A stretch of 12,303 nucleotides of DNA from Candidatus Staskawiczbacteria bacterium (GTDB lineage Bacteria > Patescibacteriota > Minisyncoccia > Minisyncoccales > Staskawiczbacteraceae), in NCBI GenBank assembly GCA_943354455.1, contig CALRCB010000011.1, forward strand, positions 1 to 12,303, written 5' to 3'. The position numbers and the translations under genes were made by a program. Position 1 is the first letter of the stretch, and each line of letters begins with the position of its first letter. Shown piece after piece: positions 1 to 7,320 of the stretch. The notes beneath the pieces were generated by a model that was not told where the DNA came from, did not search any database, and worked only from the letters and a program-made list of their open reading frames with translations.

Positions 1-1851
1 ACCTACAGTTTTTGCGATGCCATGGCAAAAATGATTCCTCCGGGAATGGACTTAGAAGAAAGTTTAGACGCAGTGACCGAATTAAAAGAGTTGTATAAAA
101 ATGACCCGCAAGCCAAACGGTTATTAGATTTGGCAAAAAAACTAGAAGGTGTTGCCCGCCACGCTTCAACTCATGCCTGCGGAGTGGTGATTTCGGCAAC
201 TCCGCTGGCCAATTTAGTTCCCCTGCAACACCCGCCAGGCCAAGATGAAGCTATTATTACCCAATACGAAATGCACGCCATTGAAGATTTGGGGCTTTTA
301 AAAATGGACTTTTTGGGGTTGAAAAACTTAACCATTATTGAAGATACTTTGGCCAGAATTTTTGTCATTCGTGGAGAAAAAATAGACATGGAAAATATTC
401 CTTACGACGATAAGCCAACCTATAAATTATTACAAGATGCATTAACTACTAGTGTATTCCAACTTGAATCTGACGGAATGAAACGCTATTTAAAAGAATT
501 AAAGCCAACCGAATTTGAAGACATTGTGGCTATGGTGGCACTCTACCGCCCGGGCCCTATGCAATTTATCCCAGACTACATTGAAAGAAAACACGGCCGG
601 CAAAAAATTACCTATATTGTGCCAGAGCTTGAACCGTTACTGAAAAATACTCAAGGTATTATGATCTACCAAGAGCAGTTAATGAAATTGGCGCAAGAAA
701 TTGCCGGTTTTACTTTGGGTGAAGCTGATGTATTAAGAAAAGCGGTGGGTAAAAAAATTAAGGAATTGCTAGACGCCCAAAAAACTAAATTTATTGAGGG
801 CACGGTTAAAAAGGGATTTAAAAAAGAAATTGCAACGGAACTTTGGCAGTGGATTTTGCCGTTCGCTGCGTATGGTTTTAACAAGTCGCACTCGGCCGCC
901 TACGCCACCATTGCTTATGAAACCGCTTATTTGAAAGCCCATTACCCGGTGGAATTTATGGCTTCAGTGTTAACTTCTGAAAAGGCTGATGTGGAACGTA
1001 TTGCCTTGTTAATTGAAGAATGCAAAAAAATGGATATTGAAGTGCTTCCCCCTAACATCAACGAATCACTGAAAAACTTTACGGTGGTTCCCGGCCAGCA
1101 AAAAATCCGCTTTGGGCTCTTGGCCATTAAAAATGTGGGTGTGGGAATTATTGATGCTACGACAGAAGAAATAAAAAACGCCGGGCCGTTCAGCTCAATT
1201 GCCGACTTTATTACCCGGGTAAATTCTAAAGATTTGAATAAAAAATCAATGGAAGCGTTAATTAAAGCCGGCGCATTTGATGCTTTCAATGAAAGAAATC
1301 AATTATTGCAAAACCTGGAAAAATTATTAGAAATAGCCCGCGAAAACCAAAAAAATAAGTCTAATGGGCAAATTGGGCTGTTTGCTTCCTTGCCCGCCGA
1401 AGCCTTGGCGAAGGCGGGTGCCCACAATATAAAACTTGAGCCAGCCGAACCGGCCCACATGTTGGAAAAATTAACCTGGGAAAAGGAATTACTGGGCTTG
1501 TATGTAAGCAGTCACCCATTAAACAGTTTTAAAAAATTATTTGAACAAAAAACCGTAGCCATTGCGACGATTGATAAATTAATGGTTGATAAAAAAATTA
1601 TTGTCGGCGGATTAATTACTAATATCAAAAAAATCATCACCAAAACCGGCAAGCCAATGCTCTTTATGAAATTAGAAGACTTGACCGGAAAAACCGAAAT
1701 TGTTATTTTCCCAAATTTATTGGAGGCCAAGCCTGAAATTTTAAAAGAAAATAAAATTGTCTTTTTAGCCGGCCGGGTGGATGACCGAAATGGCGAAATT
1801 AAAATTGTCGCCGACGACGTGCAAGAGATTATTGTGCCAAGAGAAGCCTAA
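1..1851 (+). CDS. dnaE: DNA polymerase III alpha subunit, 3' part (5' end outside window)
   Basis: Catalytic subunit of the replicative DNA polymerase (C-family). The frame is open from base 1 (TYSFCDAMAKMIPPG), so the ATG at 22 is internal. About 616 C-terminal residues are visible. Seen in order: THACGVVIS near 170-200; KMDFLGLKNLTII near 303-342, which by family knowledge holds the third catalytic Asp; ALYRPGPM near 538-560; AAYGFNKSHSAAYA near 866-905; a helix-hairpin-helix-like stretch near 1245-1290; and an OB fold near 1590-1830. The first two catalytic Asp residues and the PHP domain must lie upstream of the window. The protein ends just after the OB fold, so it lacks the tau-binding C-terminal domain of E. 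coli DnaE. An in-frame GC-rich palindrome sits in the linker before the OB fold. It ends in TAA, and no plus-strand terminator with a T-tract follows. Confidence 0.97.
   Translation, partial: TYSFCDAMAKMIPPGMDLEESLDAVTELKELYKNDPQAKRLLDLAKKLEGVARHASTHACGVVISATPLANLVPLQHPPGQDEAIITQYEMHAIEDLGLLKMDFLGLKNLTIIEDTLARIFVIRGEKIDMENIPYDDKPTYKLLQDALTTSVFQLESDGMKRYLKELKPTEFEDIVAMVALYRPGPMQFIPDYIERKHGRQKITYIVPELEPLLKNTQGIMIYQEQLMKLAQEIAGFTLGEADVLRKAVGKKIKELLDAQKTKFIEGTVKKGFKKEIATELWQWILPFAAYGFNKSHSAAYATIAYETAYLKAHYPVEFMASVLTSEKADVERIALLIEECKKMDIEVLPPNINESLKNFTVVPGQQKIRFGLLAIKNVGVGIIDATTEEIKNAGPFSSIADFITRVNSKDLNKKSMEALIKAGAFDAFNERNQLLQNLEKLLEIARENQKNKSNGQIGLFASLPAEALAKAGAHNIKLEPAEPAHMLEKLTWEKELLGLYVSSHPLNSFKKLFEQKTVAIATIDKLMVDKKIIVGGLITNIKKIITKTGKPMLFMKLEDLTGKTEIVIFPNLLEAKPEILKENKIVFLAGRVDDRNGEIKIVADDVQEIIVPREA
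1393..1418. repeat. GC-rich palindromic element inside dnaE
   Basis: Arms CCCGCC (1393-1398) and GGCGGG (1413-1418) are perfectly complementary. Inside, GCC and GGC pair across a small GAA/GAA internal loop. The element is read in frame as PAEALAKAG in the linker between the polymerase core and the OB fold, where DnaE proteins vary. It is far richer in GC than its surroundings. I recall similar palindromes scattered through Parcubacteria genomes, but one copy here cannot prove that it is dispersed. Confidence 0.6.
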
Positions 1852-1856
1852 AAATT

Positions 1857-1909
1857 TACAATAAAAGAAGCCTCGCACAAATTAGCGTGATGCTTTTTGT
1901 TTGAGGCTT
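1857..1909 (-). terminator. Rho-independent terminator of the 86-aa gene
   Basis: The outer stem pairs AAGCCTC (1868-1874) with GAGGCTT (1903-1909), and an inner stem pairs ACAAA (1877-1881) with TTTGT (1896-1900). On the minus strand the 3' arm is followed by CTTTTATTGTAAATTTTT, a T-rich tail. On the plus strand the hairpin is followed by TGCTG, so it would serve the minus-strand gene and not dnaE. It begins about 10 nt past that gene's stop codon. Confidence 0.7.
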
Positions 1910-1918
1910 TGCTGTCTA

Positions 1919-2179
1919 TCAGCGATCAAGGGTGTCCTTGATCATTTCTTCTTCGGTCATTGGCTTGGGTTTTTGGGCAAAAACGCTGGCTGGTACCCCC
2001 AAATCATCATCCGCAGGTCCCACGATTTCCCGGCGTTTTTGCCAAGCCTCAATGACCTGATCGTGATTGGCTGGAATTTTCGTGCTCATAATCAATAGAG
2101 CAAGAATATTCAGCTCTGCACGAGAAGCTATGGCGATTACATCAATCACTGCTTCGTGAAAAGGACGTAACGATACCAT
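1919..2179 (-). CDS. hypothetical 86-aa protein
   Basis: I do not recognise this protein. It has 86 residues, probably soluble. A helix-prone, Ala/Ile/Leu-rich N-terminal half (about residues 8-32) leads to a charged segment (HDQVIEAWQKRREIVG), then a Pro/Asp-rich linker and an acidic end (MTEEEMIKDTLDR). No signal peptide or clear membrane span is seen. Support for a real gene is contextual. GAGGA (2186-2190) lies 6 nt before the ATG, a consensus promoter lies about 70 nt upstream of the start, and a terminator follows within about 10 nt of the stop. The stop is TGA with TAG directly after it, whereas neighbours use TAA. GC content is clearly higher than in dnaE and thrS. The leader can fold AGGGT (2226-2230) with ACCCT (2242-2246) just after the predicted transcription start. 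The overlapping plus-strand frame has none of this support. Confidence 0.65.
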   Translation of the reverse strand: MVSLRPFHEAVIDVIAIASRAELNILALLIMSTKIPANHDQVIEAWQKRREIVGPADDDLGVPASVFAQKPKPMTEEEMIKDTLDR

Positions 2180-2254
2180 GAAATTTCCTCAAAAGAAGGA
2201 CTACGTCATTCCGCAATATGTGGCAAGGGTTTGACGCTTTGACCCTATGCATCC

Positions 2255-2283
2255 ATTATATCACTTATAAGTACCAATGTCAA
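2255..2283 (-). promoter_or_regulatory. sigma70-type consensus promoter for the 86-aa gene
   Basis: On the minus strand TTGACA (2278-2283) and TATAAT (2255-2260) are both perfect consensus hexamers with a 17-bp spacer. The start of transcription would be near 2248, giving a leader of about 70 nt. Confidence 0.8.
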
Positions 2284-2286
2284 GAG

Positions 2287-2315
2287 TTTACCCTGCCCTT
2301 CCAAAGTGCTAAAAT
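2287..2315 (+). promoter_or_regulatory. probable promoter of the thrS operon
   Basis: TTTACC (2287-2292) and TAAAAT (2310-2315) are separated by 17 bp. The start would be near 2322, leaving a leader of about 29 nt. That is too short for a T-box, and no SD sequence precedes the thrS ATG. Its -35 box lies back to back with that of the divergent promoter, 3 bp apart, so the two may compete for polymerase. Confidence 0.5.
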
Positions 2316-2350
2316 CATTGAATACCAATTAATCAAACTTAACCAATAAT

Positions 2351-4078
2351 ATGGAGATAGAAAAAATAAGACACTCGCTCGCCCACCTTTTGGCTTCGGC
2401 TATTATGGAGTCTTTTCCTAAAACAAAATTAGGCATTGGCCCCGCCATTGAAAATGGTTTTTACTACGACATGGAAATTAACGGTTTAAAGCCGGAAGAT
2501 TTACCAAAAATTGAAAACCGGATGCGCGAATTGATAAAAGAGAACCAAGAATTTACCGGCAAAAAAGTGTCAAAATTAATTGCCAAAAAATTATTCAAAC
2601 AATCTCCATATAAATTAGAACTTATCAAAGACATTGAAGGAAAACTGGTAGGCACCTACCAAAACGGAAAATTTTTGGATTTGTGTAAGGGCGGACATGT
2701 AGACAACACCAAAGAAATTGACCCGCATAGTTTTAAACTGACCAAAATTGCCGGAGCTTACTGGAAAGGAAGTGAAAAAAATAAAATGTTGACCCGCATT
2801 TACGGCGTAGCTTTTGCAACCGCTAAAGAATTAGATGAATATGTCGCCATGCAAGCCGAAGCCGAAAAACGCGACCACCGAATCCTAGGCCAAAAATTAG
2901 ATTTGTTTGTATTTTCAGATTTGGTTGGCCCGGGACTCCCCTTGTATACTTTTCGCGGAACTGCCGTATTAAAAGAAATAAAAAATTATTCAAACCAACT
3001 ACAAAAAGAAATTGGCTACCAAGAAGTGCAAACTCCAAACATGAATCGGGCGGAATTATTTAAAGTTTCCGGACACTATGATAAATATCAAGATAGCATG
3101 TTTAAAGTTTCATCACACTACACCAAAGAAGATTATTACCTAAAACCGATGAACTGCCCGCAACACACCCAAATTTACGCCAGCAAACCCCGCAGTTACA
3201 AAGATTTACCGGTAAGGATTGCTGACTTTGCCCAATTATACCGCGATGAAAAAACCGGCGAACTGGCTGGACTTACCCGCCTGCGTGCATTTTCACAAGA
3301 TGACGGGCACTGTTTTTGTACTGAAGATCAAATAAAAGAAGAATTCAAGTCGGTTTTATTGGCCATTCAAAAAGCGATGAAAACTTACGACATGAATTAC
3401 AAAATCAGACTTAGTTTGTGGGACCCGAAAACTCCGGAAAAATATTTGGGAGACGCCAAAACCTGGAAAAAATCGCAGCAAGCATTAGAAGAAATTTTAA
3501 CGGAAAATAATATTGAGCATATAAAAGGAATTGGTGAAGCAGCCATTTACGGCCCTAAAATGGATTTGATTTGCAAAGATTCTATTGGCCGAGAATGGCA
3601 ACTGGGAACTATTCAACTTGATTTTATCCAACCACAACGCTTTGGTTTAACTTATAATGATTCTGATGGCACCCCAAAAACTCCGGTTATGATTCATCGG
3701 GCGTTAGTTGGGTCGCCAGAACGGTTTTTTGGTATTTTAATTGAACACTACACTGGAGCCTTTCCATTATGGCTCGCCCCTGTTCAAATTGCCATTATTC
3801 CTATTTCCGCTGAAAAACATTCTGAATATGCCAACAATGTGGCCAAGCAATTTTCCCAAGCCGGATTTAGGTTTGAAGTGATGTCAGAAAACGAAAGCTT
3901 GGGTAAAAAAATTCGCGAAGCTGAAATGCAAAAAATCCCGTATTTATTAATTGTGGGAGATAAAGAAATTGCCGCCAATGCGGTTGGCGTACGGCAACGG
4001 GGCAAGGGGGACTTGGGTCAACTGGCAGTTGAAGAATTTATTAAAAAAATTAACGGGGAAATTATTAATAAAATCTAA
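2351..4078 (+). CDS. thrS: threonyl-tRNA synthetase, TGS-less form
   Basis: Charges tRNA-Thr with threonine in the cytosol. The protein has 575 residues against roughly 640 for the common bacterial form. It starts directly at the editing domain, so the N-terminal TGS domain is absent. The editing-site pattern is complete: H8 and H12 in HSLAHLLA, and C112 and H116 in CKGGH. In the class II catalytic core, YRDE (297-300) through DDGH (317-320) is motif 2, and GSPERF (453-458) belongs to motif 3. The zinc ligands expected from E. coli ThrRS are present as C269, H320 and H448. The anticodon-binding domain occupies about residues 470-575. The ATG at 2351 is the only sensible start, because upstream is promoter sequence and the first residues already belong to the editing fold. 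It has no SD sequence. First gene of an operon with the membrane protein and miaA. Confidence 0.97.
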   Translation: MEIEKIRHSLAHLLASAIMESFPKTKLGIGPAIENGFYYDMEINGLKPEDLPKIENRMRELIKENQEFTGKKVSKLIAKKLFKQSPYKLELIKDIEGKLVGTYQNGKFLDLCKGGHVDNTKEIDPHSFKLTKIAGAYWKGSEKNKMLTRIYGVAFATAKELDEYVAMQAEAEKRDHRILGQKLDLFVFSDLVGPGLPLYTFRGTAVLKEIKNYSNQLQKEIGYQEVQTPNMNRAELFKVSGHYDKYQDSMFKVSSHYTKEDYYLKPMNCPQHTQIYASKPRSYKDLPVRIADFAQLYRDEKTGELAGLTRLRAFSQDDGHCFCTEDQIKEEFKSVLLAIQKAMKTYDMNYKIRLSLWDPKTPEKYLGDAKTWKKSQQALEEILTENNIEHIKGIGEAAIYGPKMDLICKDSIGREWQLGTIQLDFIQPQRFGLTYNDSDGTPKTPVMIHRALVGSPERFFGILIEHYTGAFPLWLAPVQIAIIPISAEKHSEYANNVAKQFSQAGFRFEVMSENESLGKKIREAEMQKIPYLLIVGDKEIAANAVGVRQRGKGDLGQLAVEEFIKKINGEIINKI

Positions 4079-4079
4079 T

Positions 4080-5696
4080 ATGGCGGAAATTTCACAACTA
4101 ACGAAAAATTTAATATCAAGCTATTCTTTTTGGCAAAAATCAAAAATAAAAAAAGAGGGCGCCACCATTCATGTTGATGAGGTCGCTTCAAAAGTGGCTT
4201 CGTTTTACGAACGCATTCGAACCATTGTTGATTGGAAGGAAGAACACTTAATGCAACGGGCAGCCATTATCAGAAAATTAAAGCGCAGATTTTTAGATTT
4301 AGAATTAAATAATTTTTCTGGAGGCGAAATAGCCGAAGGTTTAGTGCTAGAACTTATCAGGGGTGGATACTTTCCCAATGACACCATTGAAGAGTCAAAA
4401 ATTCAAGATGTACAAAAAATCATTGATAAGTATATTTTTATCTTAAAAGAAGGTTCTGAAAACAAAAAAGATAAAACGAGACTTCAGCTTTATAATCGCC
4501 TGTTAGAAATTGCTTCATGCGAAATTGAAGAAACGCTCACTCCTTCGCTCAAAGAAATGGCGCTAATAGAATATATGTTTGGGTTAATGAAGGAACGCAT
4601 TAAAGTTTCAGAAGCCGTTTACCAAAAAAACTTACTAAAAGAAGACCAAAAAGACATTCAAATTTATATTGCCGTTCAGCAATCTTTATTTAAATTTGAC
4701 GATCCGATTATCGGCTACAACTTGCTAAAATATAAATACCCAACATGGGAAAACCCAAGTGATTTGGATTTACTAGAATTCGCCAAAAATATTTATAAAA
4801 TAAGTGCCGATATTGAAAAAGAGCTAGAACATCCTCTGGCAAAAAAGTTTTACATTATCTGCGAAAAGTATGATACCGCCTACTTGCTTATCGGAGATAT
4901 TTTAGCCGGAGAAAACACTGAAAAAATAATCAATGAAGTAAGCGAACCAGCCTTACTAGAAGGATATATTAGGATCTCTTATGCAAGTCGTCTGGCTAAT
5001 TTGAAGACAAAAATTACCCGAGCGGCAGTATATTCCACATCATCAATTTTTATCACTAAAATTTTATCATTGATTATACTTGAACTCTTATTGGCAAAAA
5101 TATTTTCCGGAAGCCTACATTGGAATATTTTAATTGTAGACATATTAATCCCCACATTTTTAATGGCCGCTTTGGTGATAAATGTAAAACCTCCATCAAA
5201 GAAAAACATTAACATGGTGATTGTGGAGATAATGAAAATATTTTACCAGAAAGAAAAAACTGATACATATGAAATTAGAATTCCACGTAAGCGAGGAGTT
5301 GTTACCCGGTTTATTTTATCATTAAGTTATTTAGCGGGAACGGTTATTTCTTTTGGCTTTTTGTACTGGGTATTTACCTATTTTGGCTTTCCCATCAGTT
5401 CAATTATTATAAACATTATATTTATCGCCTTGATTTTATTTGCCGGAACGGTGGTCCAAAAACGTTCACAAGAACTGACGATAGAAGACAACCAGGGCGG
5501 GTTTTTAGTGTTTGTTTCCGATATATTATTCTTGCCAATTGCGGGCTTGGGACGATGGATGAGCAATAAGTGGAAAAGATACAACATTGTTACTACGTTT
5601 TTGAATGTGTTAATTGATATGCCATTTTCAGTGTTTGTAGAATTTTTGGAACGCTGGCGTGGATTTATTAAAGACAAAAAAGACGACCTACGGTAA
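4080..5696 (+). CDS. hypothetical multi-pass membrane protein (538 aa)
   Basis: I do not recognise this family. The start is placed at the ATG at 4080, one base after the thrS stop; a longer frame running back into thrS is not credible. Residues 1 to about 310 look soluble and helical, rich in Lys, Glu and Leu, with no catalytic motif I can name. Hydrophobic spans follow at about 320-342, 350-369, 411-432 and 442-459. A further hydrophobic, possibly amphipathic stretch lies at about 474-493, and a basic tail ends in KDKKDDLR. There is no signal peptide. The layout suggests a large N-terminal cytoplasmic domain anchored by a C-terminal bundle of four or more helices. It abuts miaA with no gap and is probably translated by coupling between thrS and miaA. 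Position alone does not give a function. Confidence 0.85.
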   Translation: MAEISQLTKNLISSYSFWQKSKIKKEGATIHVDEVASKVASFYERIRTIVDWKEEHLMQRAAIIRKLKRRFLDLELNNFSGGEIAEGLVLELIRGGYFPNDTIEESKIQDVQKIIDKYIFILKEGSENKKDKTRLQLYNRLLEIASCEIEETLTPSLKEMALIEYMFGLMKERIKVSEAVYQKNLLKEDQKDIQIYIAVQQSLFKFDDPIIGYNLLKYKYPTWENPSDLDLLEFAKNIYKISADIEKELEHPLAKKFYIICEKYDTAYLLIGDILAGENTEKIINEVSEPALLEGYIRISYASRLANLKTKITRAAVYSTSSIFITKILSLIILELLLAKIFSGSLHWNILIVDILIPTFLMAALVINVKPPSKKNINMVIVEIMKIFYQKEKTDTYEIRIPRKRGVVTRFILSLSYLAGTVISFGFLYWVFTYFGFPISSIIINIIFIALILFAGTVVQKRSQELTIEDNQGGFLVFVSDILFLPIAGLGRWMSNKWKRYNIVTTFLNVLIDMPFSVFVEFLERWRGFIKDKKDDLR

Positions 5697-6590
5697 ATGC
5701 AAAATAAGCTCGTTGTAATATTGGGGCAAACTGCGTCGGGCAAAACCGATTTATCGGTTAAGCTGGCTAAAAAATTCAGGGGGGAAATTGTATCTGCTGA
5801 TTCCCGGCAAGTTTACAAAGGATTAAACATTGGTTCCGGAAAGGTCACTAAAAAAGAAATGGCGGGTATCCCCCACTATCTTTTAGATGTTGCTAATCCA
5901 AAAACAAAGTTCACGGTAGCCCAGTTTCAAAAATTAGGCGTTGAAGCAATAAAGAAAATTCACACTAAAAACAAACTCCCCTTCTTGGTAGGCGGAACTG
6001 GTTTCTATATTCAATCAATTGTTGATGGAATTGTTATTCCAGAAGTGGCACCGAATCAAAAGTTAAGAAAAAAGTTATCCGGTTATAAAGTTGAAAGGCT
6101 TTATGAAATGCTCAAAAAATTAGACCCCATGCGCGCCAAATCAATTGACGCCAAAAACCCAATCCGGTTAATACGAGCCATTGAAATTATTGAAGCCACC
6201 AAAAAGCCGGTTACACCCCTTAAAAAGAACCCGCAATTTGAAGTATTGCAACTTGGCATAAAAAAACCAGCCAAAGAACTTAAAAAGCTAATTGAAAAGC
6301 GGTTACAAAAAAGAATAAAAGGAATAATTACCGAAGTTAAAAAACTCCACAATCCGCCGGCTGGCGGAGGACTTTCATTTAAACGTTTAGAAGAATTAGG
6401 CCTTGAATATCGCTACGTCGCACAATACATTCAAGGCAAAATAGATTATCAAGAAATGATAACTATTCTGCAAAAAGAAAGTGAACATTTTGCCAAACGC
6501 CAACTAACTTGGTTTAAACGAGACAAAAAAATCCACTGGATAAAAAACCAAAAACAGGCTGAGAAACTAATTAAGAATTTTCTACAATAA
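5697..6590 (+). CDS. miaA: tRNA dimethylallyltransferase
   Basis: Transfers a dimethylallyl group to N6 of A37 in tRNAs that read codons starting with U. The protein has 297 residues, full length for the family. Seen: P-loop GQTASGKT (residues 10-17), the DSRQVY motif (35-40), VGGTGFY, and a C-terminal KRQLTWFKRD block. The ATG follows the previous stop codon without a gap, and no SD sequence is visible, so translation is probably coupled. A GC-rich palindrome is read in frame at 6353-6368 and adds residues around PPAGG just before LSFKRLEELGLEYRY. From memory, relatives have only a few residues there. The last codons and stop overlap the shared TACAATAAAA motif that borders the next terminator. 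Confidence 0.96.
   Translation: MQNKLVVILGQTASGKTDLSVKLAKKFRGEIVSADSRQVYKGLNIGSGKVTKKEMAGIPHYLLDVANPKTKFTVAQFQKLGVEAIKKIHTKNKLPFLVGGTGFYIQSIVDGIVIPEVAPNQKLRKKLSGYKVERLYEMLKKLDPMRAKSIDAKNPIRLIRAIEIIEATKKPVTPLKKNPQFEVLQLGIKKPAKELKKLIEKRLQKRIKGIITEVKKLHNPPAGGGLSFKRLEELGLEYRYVAQYIQGKIDYQEMITILQKESEHFAKRQLTWFKRDKKIHWIKNQKQAEKLIKNFLQ
6353..6368. repeat. 16-bp palindrome inserted in frame in miaA
   Basis: TCCGCC (6353-6358) and GGCGGA (6363-6368) are perfect inverted arms around GGCT. The element reads as roughly PPAGG within LHNPPAGGGLSFK, where I would expect a short turn of two or three residues. Its GC content stands out sharply from the flanking miaA sequence. It resembles a short palindrome I associate with Parcubacteria genomes. 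That recollection has not been tested. Confidence 0.6.
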
Positions 6591-6617
6591 AAAAGGCGGT
6601 CTATCATGTAGACCGCC
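6583..6617 (-). terminator. Rho-independent terminator of the P-loop gene
   Basis: A 9-bp perfect stem, GGCGGTCTA (6595-6603) with TAGACCGCC (6609-6617), encloses a 5-nt loop. On the minus strand it is followed by TTTTTTATTGTAG. On the plus strand it is followed by CTGGATACG, so it serves the minus-strand gene that ends at 6628. The T-tail overlaps the stop codon of miaA. Confidence 0.85.
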
Positions 6618-6627
6618 CTGGATACGT

Positions 6628-7224
6628 TTACGCCATATCCACGGCACATTGCCGAGCATATTTCCGTAAGCGTCTTTGGCAAAATTCCTGCCTCATGGTG
6701 TCATTTTCGTTGTCTGAGCCACCATTATCTAAGACATCGTTCGCTCGATCGCCAATTAGACTAATAAGTCGCTCCATAGGAAGCTTTTCGTGGGACTGGA
6801 ACTCCTTCCACGATAGTTGATGTTCTCCAGTACGCTGTCGCGCAAGAGCCCGTTGGTAACGAACCTCAGGCGGAGCTGTAACATACACCCGCAAGTGTTG
6901 AAGTGGTAAACGTATTACCATCTGCTCGTCCACTAATTGGCGCATGCTATCAAAAATCACAACCGGAGTAGAAGCCGCCAAAAGATTTGTTCTAATCGCG
7001 TCTGCCAAAAAACATTCTCCATGCTCGCTAGATAAATCCCTAACAAGCTGGTCACAATTGGGACGAGTTGGTTCTAAACCTCGATCCCTGGCCATCTGAC
7101 GGATAATGTCTCCTGTGCAATGGCGAATCACGCGCTCACGCCCGCACCAATCCTCGATTGCTCCAACAAGCTTGCCTTTTCCCGCAAGTTGCGGACCAAC
7201 TAAGGCGATCACGAGCTGGCCCAT
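6628..7224 (-). CDS. P-loop nucleotide kinase-like protein (UPF0200 / dephospho-CoA kinase-like)
   Basis: A 198-residue P-loop protein. Walker A is GPQLAGKGK (residues 10-18), where GKG replaces GKS/T as in adenylate-kinase-like folds. Next come GDIIRQMARDRGLEPT (from 38), VVIFDSMR (a strand with Walker-B-like Asp), and a lid-like stretch VRYQRALARQRTGEHQLSWKEF. From memory this order (GDxxR, RGLEPT, VRxxR, WEEF-like) matches the archaeal UPF0200 / AAA_18-type family; the substrate is unknown. GGAGA (7232-7236) lies 7 nt before the ATG. It has its own promoter and terminator, and higher GC and more balanced codon use than miaA and gatB. These traits suggest transfer. A distant adenylate kinase or dephospho-CoA kinase cannot be excluded. 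Confidence 0.8.
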   Translation of the reverse strand: MGQLVIALVGPQLAGKGKLVGAIEDWCGRERVIRHCTGDIIRQMARDRGLEPTRPNCDQLVRDLSSEHGECFLADAIRTNLLAASTPVVIFDSMRQLVDEQMVIRLPLQHLRVYVTAPPEVRYQRALARQRTGEHQLSWKEFQSHEKLPMERLISLIGDRANDVLDNGGSDNENDTMRQEFCQRRLRKYARQCAVDMA

Positions 7225-7281
7225 GGAATCTTCTCCGTGGAAATGAAGGGGTTAAAACTTGAAGATACACAAAATAATGAA

Positions 7282-7319
7282 CTGATATAAATATTATCAG
7301 ATCAACAAAATAGAGTCAA
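7282..7319 (-). promoter_or_regulatory. promoter of the P-loop gene with a palindrome over the -10 box
   Basis: On the minus strand TTGACT (7314-7319) and TAATAT (7291-7296) are 17 bp apart. Transcription would start near 7284, with a leader of about 60 nt. The 19-bp sequence CTGATATAAATATTATCAG (7282-7300) has 6-bp inverted arms and covers the -10 box and start site, a typical place for an operator. The -35 box lies 1 bp beyond the gatB stop codon. Confidence 0.65.
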
Positions 7320-7320
7320 C

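Noticed and set aside
1868..1910. Plus-strand terminator for dnaE.
   Set aside because: The hairpin is followed by TTGCTG on the plus strand, without a T-tract; the T-rich tail is on the minus strand.
1901..2098. A 65-aa plus-strand frame after dnaE.
   Set aside because: It overlaps the minus-strand 86-aa gene, which has promoter, SD and terminator; the plus frame has none.
3951..4079. N-terminal extension of the membrane protein into the end of thrS.
   Set aside because: It would overlap thrS by more than 120 nt and reads as an out-of-frame shadow; the ATG at 4080 fits the operon spacing.
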